Assembly: GCA_944474755.1 (NCBI GenBank) | Contig: OX104120.1 | Location: forward strand, 19,624,492 to 19,688,491 | DNA length: 64,000 nucleotides | Source: Limnoperna fortunei | Lineage: Eukaryota; Mollusca; Bivalvia; Mytilida; Modiolidae | Direction: 5' to 3' | Part shown: positions 57,952 to 64,000 of the stretch, in pieces | How positions within the stretch are numbered: the stretch's first letter is position 1 | Layout of the letters: the number at the start of each line of letters is the position of its first letter | Made by a program: the position numbers and the translations under genes | The notes under the pieces: model-generated | The model's input: the letters and a program-made list of their open reading frames with translations, nothing else | Told to the model about the DNA's origin: nothing | Database searches by the model: none

Positions 57952-58603
57952 CTGGAATCATACATAAAAAGTGTATGTTTAGTGCAAGCAACTTTTTATG
58001 GTCTCGTCATCAGTCATTCTAAAAATATGTGGGACACTGGCCAAGTCCAATAAAATTGGTCTTGGACTGATAAAATGACTTATTCAAAATTTGCAGATGA
58101 CAAGTCTAGATAGTAACTTGGTCAATATACATTTTTTTAAACTAGAAACTTTCAATATATGGCAACATTTCTCAATAATTTAAACACTAATAAAAGAAAT
58201 ATAAAAAAGGTTCCTTAATTAAAATGTATACTTATTTCTAGATTGCTGCTCAATATATAACAGGTAGTCAGATTGATTTTAAGAAGTTAGCATACTTATC
58301 ATGTATTTTAAAACTATCATCATGTATTTTAAAACTATCATTTTTATGTTCTTGCTGGAAACAAGATCAAAAAGACTAAAAACTAACTGATGCAGGCACA
58401 TATACATTGAATATCATATATATAAAACAAAATATCTAGTATGACACCAATACTGATTAACTGCACCACATAAATTAAATTGTACATTAATTATGTTGAA
58501 TGTAATTCTTGTTTGGTAAAAAAATAGGTACCAAGACAGAAGACAACCTATTCATGTCGCACGATAAGTTGAAATGATGTACCCGAGATTCTGTCAGGCC
58601 ACA
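57952..58603. other. Upstream of the first traced MYB exon
   Basis: It contains the pyrimidine-rich acceptor region of the exon at 57951 and a 25-bp local duplication near 58303-58340 (CATGTATTTTAAAACTATCAT). No exon is recognised. Confidence 0.4.
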
Positions 58604-59444
58604 CAGGTTCGGGCGAAGAAGTCGCCTTATAGTGGTCCCACTTCGCCCTCGATCATCTTAAAAAGCGAAGTGAAGTCGCCCTTTTATTTTGTAGAATTGC
58701 CTAATGTCACCTTTCAAATTTTATTCCATTTTGTTAAGAAATCTTCGTTTTTTGATACAGCGTCATGTTTATTATGTTTACGCGCCACAAAGTCAACTGG
58801 TACCCTTTTAACTTTTATTTCGTATAGGTAAAGCGTAGGTTTAACATACGACCGGAAACTAGTTCAGAGCAAAAATACGTGAAAGTTTTCAGAGCGGATA
58901 TGAATTTAATGCCGGAGATTGCAAATATACGATTCTGATAGTGTTGAAATGAGTATTGCAATGATAGAATAGTAGTAAAAAAAGTTATTTACTTTAAACA
59001 AATTAAAGTTAAATATGTTTAAATACTTTTAACAGATTTGTCACAATGTCAATGATGTAATTTTCTACTTCTAGTTCTAATAGTACTTCATTATAATTCA
59101 ATATAATGTAAACCAATGACACAGAAACATTTTTAATGAACAGTTTTGTGACAGTTGATACTTTTTTTTATTGTTATGTTTAATACATGTATTTATGAAA
59201 ATGTGTGATAATAGTTAATCAAATCTTTTACTTTATCCTCAATAAACTGAATTGCTAAAAACATATAACAATATAACAATAAAAAATTCAAATGCCAAAT
59301 AAACACATATTAAAAAAACAAACAAAAAAGGACGTTTTCGTGACATATAATGCAACTTCTCCCTGTTCTTTCCTAACTTCTCCCTGTCAGCCCTACAAAA
59401 GAGAAGTGACTTCTCCCTATAATTTTGACCCAGCGTGAGCCCTG
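58604..59444. mobile_element. Diverged relative of the 32.1-kb CAGGG transposon
   Basis: Bases 58760-59080 align with 32340-32660: TTATGTTTACGCGCCA with ATGTTGACGCGCCA, GGAGATTGCAAATA, and TTCTACTTCTAGTTCTAATA. The ends (CAGGTTCGGGCGAAGAAGTC and GTGAGCCCTG) are less well matched, and I found no target duplication, so the borders are approximate. Confidence 0.5.
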
Positions 59445-59724
59445 TTTTTACATTTATAATAAAAATAAATACTTTTGAAGTTTCTGAGTATGATAAGAAT
59501 AATGGTAATCTCTACTATATTCAACATTTGTTAAACATTAAAAGCTGGTTTAGAAAATCAAAACAGTCTTAATCTTCATCACAAAGACTTTGAATTCAAA
59601 AATGGAAAGGTGATACTGGTCCTAATTTTATAATATAATTATACGACACCGGTTTATACAGTCATTGGGCATGAATATCACTTACATATATCAATAATGG
59701 CAGTAGTGGGGAACGCATGTTATA

Positions 59725-61645
59725 ACCAGAGGCTCTTAAGAGCCTGTATCGCTCACCTGATTTTATAGGCAATGAAGATGGCATTTCCCTGATGTTAAAG
59801 TAAGTCCTGTAATTTTCAATAAACTTTAAATAGGACCATCCAAACAATATTACTAGAAAGTTTTGTTTCATTGGTTAACCAGTTGTATAGAGATTTTTTT
59901 TATTTGCCAATAGGGTCCTATGTTAAACTAAGTCCTGCGGGGGAGGTGGCCATTTTGAATTTCCAATTGCCATAAAAAACATAAACTTTTTAAAGGACCA
60001 TCCAAACAATATTGCTAGTAAGTTTTTGTTTCCATTGATTAACCGGTTTCGGAGAAGAAGCCTTTAAAAACTTTTTCCCATAGGGTCCTATGTTAAACTA
60101 AGTCCTGCGGTAGCACCCATTTTGAATTTCCAATTGCCATAAAAAACATAAACTTTATAGAGGACCATCCAAACAATATTGCTAGTAAGTTTTTGTTTCC
60201 ATTGATTAACCGGTTTCAGAGAAGAAGCCTAAACTTTTTCCCATAGGGTCCTATGTTAAACTAAGTCCTGCGGTAGCGGCCATTTTGAATTTCCAGTTGG
60301 CATAAAAATCATAAACTTTATAAAGGACCACCCAAACAATATTGCTAGTAAGTTTTGTTTTGATTGGTTAACCGGTTTTAGAGAAGAAGCCCTTTTTAAC
60401 CTTTTTCCCATAGGGTCCAATGTTAAACTAAGTCCTGCGATGGTGGCCATTTTGAATATCAGATTGGGATAAAAAACATTAACTTTATAGAGGACCATCC
60501 AAACAATATTGCTAGTCTGTTTTGTTTCCATTGGTTGGCCGGTTTCAGAAAAGAAGCCTTTCAAATATTTTCCCATAGGGTCCTATGTTAAATTAAGTCC
60601 TGTGGTGGCAGCCATTTTGAATTTCCAATTGCCATAAAAAACACTAACTTTATAGAGGACCATCCAAACAATATTGCTAGTAAGTTTTTGTTTCCATTGA
60701 TTAACTGGTTTCAGAGAAGAAGCCTTTTAAAACTTTTTCCCATAGGGTTCTATGTTAAACTAAGTCCTGCAGTGGCGGCCATTTTGAATTTCCAATTGCC
60801 ATAAAAAACACAAACTTTATAGAGGACCATCCAAACAATATTGCTAGTAAGTTTTGTTTTGATTGGTTAACCGGTTTCAGAGAAGAAGCCCTTTTTAACA
60901 TTTTTCCCATAGGGTTCAATGTTAAACTAAGTCCTGCGGTGGCAGCCATTTTGAATATCAGATTGGGATAAAAAAACATTAACTTTATAAAGGACCATCC
61001 AAACAATATTGCTAGTAAGTTTTGTTTCCATTGGTTGGCCGGTTTCAGAAAAGAAGCCTTTCAAACTTTTTCCCATAGGGTCCTATGTTAAATTAAGTTC
61101 TGCGGTGGCAGCCATTTCGAATTTCCAATTGCCATAAAAAACACTAACTTTATAGAGGACCATCCAAACAATATTGCTAGTAAGTTTTTGTTTCCATTGA
61201 TTAACCGGTTTCAGAGAAGAAGCCTTTTAAAACTTTTTCCCATAGGGTTCTATGTTAAACTAAGTCCTGCAGTGGCGGCCATTTTGAATTTCCAATTCCC
61301 ATCTAAAACACAAACTTTATAGAGGACCATCTAAACAATATTGCTAGTGAGTTTTGTTTTGATTGGTTAAACGGTTTCAGAGAAGAAGCCCTTTTTAACT
61401 TTTTTCCCATAGGGTCCTATGTTAAACTAGGTCTTGAGGTGGCGGCCATATTGGTTTACCAATCAAAATAAAAAACACAAACTTTGTAAAGGTCCATCCA
61501 ATGAACATTATGGCCAAGTTTGGTTTCAATCGGCCAAGTGGTTTCAGAGAAGAAGATTAAAATGTAAAAAGTTTACAGACGCCGACGCCGACGGACGCAA
61601 AGTGATAACAATAGCTCACATGACCCTTTGGGTCAGGTGAGCTAA
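59725..61645 (+). mobile_element. Family 2 element, 167-bp-unit core, longest copy
   Basis: The 5' end has the perfect palindrome AGGCTCTTAAGAGCCT and then TATCGCTCACCTGA. About ten units of about 165 bp follow (GGACCATCCAAACAATATTG), then an ACGCCGACGCCGACGG stretch. The 3' hairpin is AGCTCACATGACCC-TTT-GGGTCAGGTGAGCT. Units alternate between two subtypes, suggesting dimer-wise amplification. Confidence 0.8.
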
Positions 61646-61924
61646 AAAGCTTAATTATAGTAATATGGTTTGTTAACTTCATATACACTTATCCTCCATT
61701 TCCCTGATGAAGATTATATTTTCATGGACAAAAATGCCCCTGTAAACATGTCTCGCTTAGTGAAAACTTACAATACATGACATAAAATTCAATAAATAAA
61801 ATATTTGGTTAATTATTAAATATGAATTAGAAAATGACAGTCATACCATAACTACAAGCGACAAGCTGTTCAATGAAATTCATCCTACCTGGCATCTCAA
61901 TAAATTTGATTCATGACTTATATA

Positions 61925-62439
61925 CAGCCCTCAAAGTACCTTTAAATATCGGGTAGCCTTCTGGCTACCAACCTCAGAAATTTACTAGCCAAGTCAAAAT
62001 TTTGGTAGCCAAAAGGAAAATGTTATAAGCATGTGATAACCATTTTAAATTTTTTGTGTTTTCAGTATATACTTGTAATGCTAACAACTATCCTGAAATG
62101 AAAGTGAAATATTTTAAAAACGCTGTTAACAAGGATTGCTTACTTGCCATGCACGCAGAATTTTTGGGGTATCATTTTAAAAAGGTAGTGAAATGACAGT
62201 TTCACTTTGGACGAACAAGAAAAAAAATCAGATAGATGCTTGAATTTGCATTAAAATCTCGCTACTTTCAAAGGCTTAAGTGACAAATAACTAAATTCTA
62301 GAAGAAAGACTGTTTGGAAACGATTTTTTTCCCCGTTTTTCAGGTCGCCACTAACAAAAATTGGATGTCGCCAATTGGCGACTTTTTAGTGATTTTTAGT
62401 CGCCAAAACGTCAATTTTACTAGACTAAATAGAGGGCTG
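61925..62439. mobile_element. CAGCCCTC-ended element with 5-bp TSD
   Basis: The left CAGCCCTC and right GAGGGCTG are inverted. ATATA flanks both sides (61920-61924 and 62440-62444). Inside are two short hairpins, GGTAGCC-TTCT-GGCTACC and GTCGCC-AATT-GGCGAC. It is 515 bp with no ORF. Confidence 0.75.
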
Positions 62440-62444
62440 ATATA

Positions 62445-63329
62445 ACACTGGTCATTTGAAGGAAGTTGTGAAGATGAAAGGGAATCTGACAACATACTAT
62501 GGCAAGTTTCAAGTTTCAATCAAACTTTGCATCTGTTGAGTGTTGTCTCTATATTATGACGCCATTTTGAATGTGATGTGTCCAACAACTGTATATTTAG
62601 AACGATGTTTTGACCAATCGAAATGCATGATTAGAATTAAAGGGGAATACTCATTGAACACCTGTGTTCAGTTAAATAACATTATAATTGTGAACAACTT
62701 TCAATTGAGTTAAAAGGTCAACTGTCCATTACAAAACAATCATCTGACCACATCTCATGAAATGTATTTGCCAGTCATTTGATCAGACACAAATAAATAG
62801 ACTGCCAGCCCAACAGCAATTTTACCTGAAGGGTCATGCGGACAGGCATATTTCGACTACACCATGTGTGCAGTGCAGGTCTGAACATTGGTTTCTGCAT
62901 ACAAACATGTATACATAATTTTTGGGAGAATAGTAGATATTTTATAATTATCCACAATACATAGATTTAGTATTGTTTGTTGTTTTTAAAAATTATACAT
63001 TATATATAAGCCTAACAGTAACACATGATTGTTTGGTTCAAGTAAAATTTACAATGCTGGCAACCTTAATGTAGCCATGATTTGGAAACTTCATACATGT
63101 TTTTCTGAATTACTTATACATATTTCCCAAATGCAGAGTTATAAGTAAATGAAGGGGTTTGAAAACATGCCAAGTTGATACCAAACTGTCCAAAGTTATC
63201 ATACTACCGAATTTGAATGCCAGGATAACGAGATAGTCTATAAATGAAGTTCATATTGATGCAAAATTAGTCGGACGCTTGAAATCTCAAAGAATTTCAC
63301 GTGAATGGCACGTGTTGTTTGTTTACATT
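62445..63329. other. No gene seen
   Basis: AT-rich. A minus-strand ORF near 62830-62957 ends at a good donor-like CAG|GTAAAA, but its phase and frame do not fit as a MYB first exon. Confidence 0.35.
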
Positions 63330-63790
63330 GTGACGTAACCAATCGACGTCGCACCTGTCACTCAACGTGTTTGATGCATTTTGTTGTCCAAGACGTCATT
63401 AAGGAAAAATCATGTATATGATTAAACATAGAAGCACCAATTAAATGTATTTAAAACGAAACATGAACTTTGGAATCGAATATGATTGTCATCTTCATTT
63501 CTATTATAATTCAAATACATCGGAGATGAAATCCTGTGGATTGGGCGACAAAAAATATCGAAACATACCTATCCTCCGACCAATCACACATGCCGATCCG
63601 AAAACATAAAATTCTGAGGAACGGCCATCTTAAAATAAAGGTTACTATATTACATATAGTGTGTATTTCGGAAATATATATAGTAAACTATCATCAGCTG
63701 AGATGGAATACATCAACAATGGCGGTTAAATTGCGCGCTCAGATTGGTTTTAGTTTATGTAATGCGTTTTGATTGGCCAAAGATGTCCTT
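63330..63790. promoter_or_regulatory. Candidate promoter region with multiple CCAAT boxes
   Basis: CCAAT or ATTGG cores occur at about 63341, 63537, 63579, 63742 and 63770, with TGACGTAA (63330s), CGACGTCG and a GCGCGC. The density of CG-containing motifs is above the surroundings. A minus-strand AAGATGGCC start lies at 63628. It could be the MYB promoter, a plus-strand promoter, or neither. Confidence 0.25.
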
Positions 63791-64000
63791 AAAATAAACA
63801 TGGAAATCACGTAGGCCGCAGCTATCAAATTTTGTCTTCAGTGATCTTCAAAAGTATAATATATGGGAGTCCGATCTTTATATTGTATTTCAAAATTGAG
63901 AAAATACTTTGCAGTTCTTGATATCAGATATTAAGATTATATTTGATTGGCTAGCAACAACTAAATTCTAGTTGCATGATAACATATATTATATATGTCT

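Noticed and set aside
28342..61006. Repeated ORFs of 80-106 residues in the family 2 arrays
   Set aside because: They repeat with the 167-bp unit, change frame between units, have no recognisable domain and occur because the unit lacks stops in one frame.
62775..62957. Minus-strand ORF ending in CAG|GTAAAA as the MYB first exon
   Set aside because: The frame needed to join the exon at 57951 has a TGA just upstream in this segment, so it cannot code in phase. It could at most be untranslated.

Overview
This is an AT-rich, repeat-dense, intron-rich animal genomic window. It most likely comes from a bivalve mollusc, possibly a mussel. The reasons are non-autonomous elements with tandem-repeat cores that resemble bivalve 'pearl'/Helentron-type elements, tRNA-derived SINEs, many palindromic MITEs and small exons in large introns. 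The species is an inference.

The main gene is a full-spectrum animal MYB transcription factor (orthologue of vertebrate MYB/MYBL1/MYBL2) on the minus strand, about 57.95 to 26.32 kb. I traced 14 coding exons by their splice sites, phases and homology: an acidic leader, the R1, R2 and R3 Myb repeats, a linker, an RKRKRK basic patch, the PFSPSQF block, the RRSI...TPRTPTPF block, and a C-terminal exon that matches the MuvB-binding end of B-Myb. The spliced product is about 640 residues. The first coding exon is not certain, and one exon (31227-31323) has a one-base frame conflict.

A second, intact gene is an intronless PDCD10/CCM3 homologue (18371-19006, plus). A possible divergent first exon on the opposite strand starts about 140 bp upstream of it.

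The remainder is mostly mobile DNA. 0-0.8 kb: frameshifted pogo/Tigger transposase. 3.4-7.6 kb: 5'-truncated L1/Tx1-like LINE on the minus strand, broken by a palindromic insertion. Three families of hairpin-ended elements with tandem-repeat cores recur through the window: family 1 (GTCTCGCCTG ends, 146-bp units), family 2 (GCTCACCTGA ends, two unrelated core types) and family 3 (GATACCCCCGC ends). All 17 copies or remnants I could find point the same way, antisense to MYB. Several end within a few tens of bases of MYB splice sites. Four elements have identifiable TIRs and 5-bp or 8-bp target duplications, one has a TA duplication, and several large palindromes are present (12.2-14.8, 46.3-47.7 kb). 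Between these lie AT-rich stretches in which I recognise nothing.
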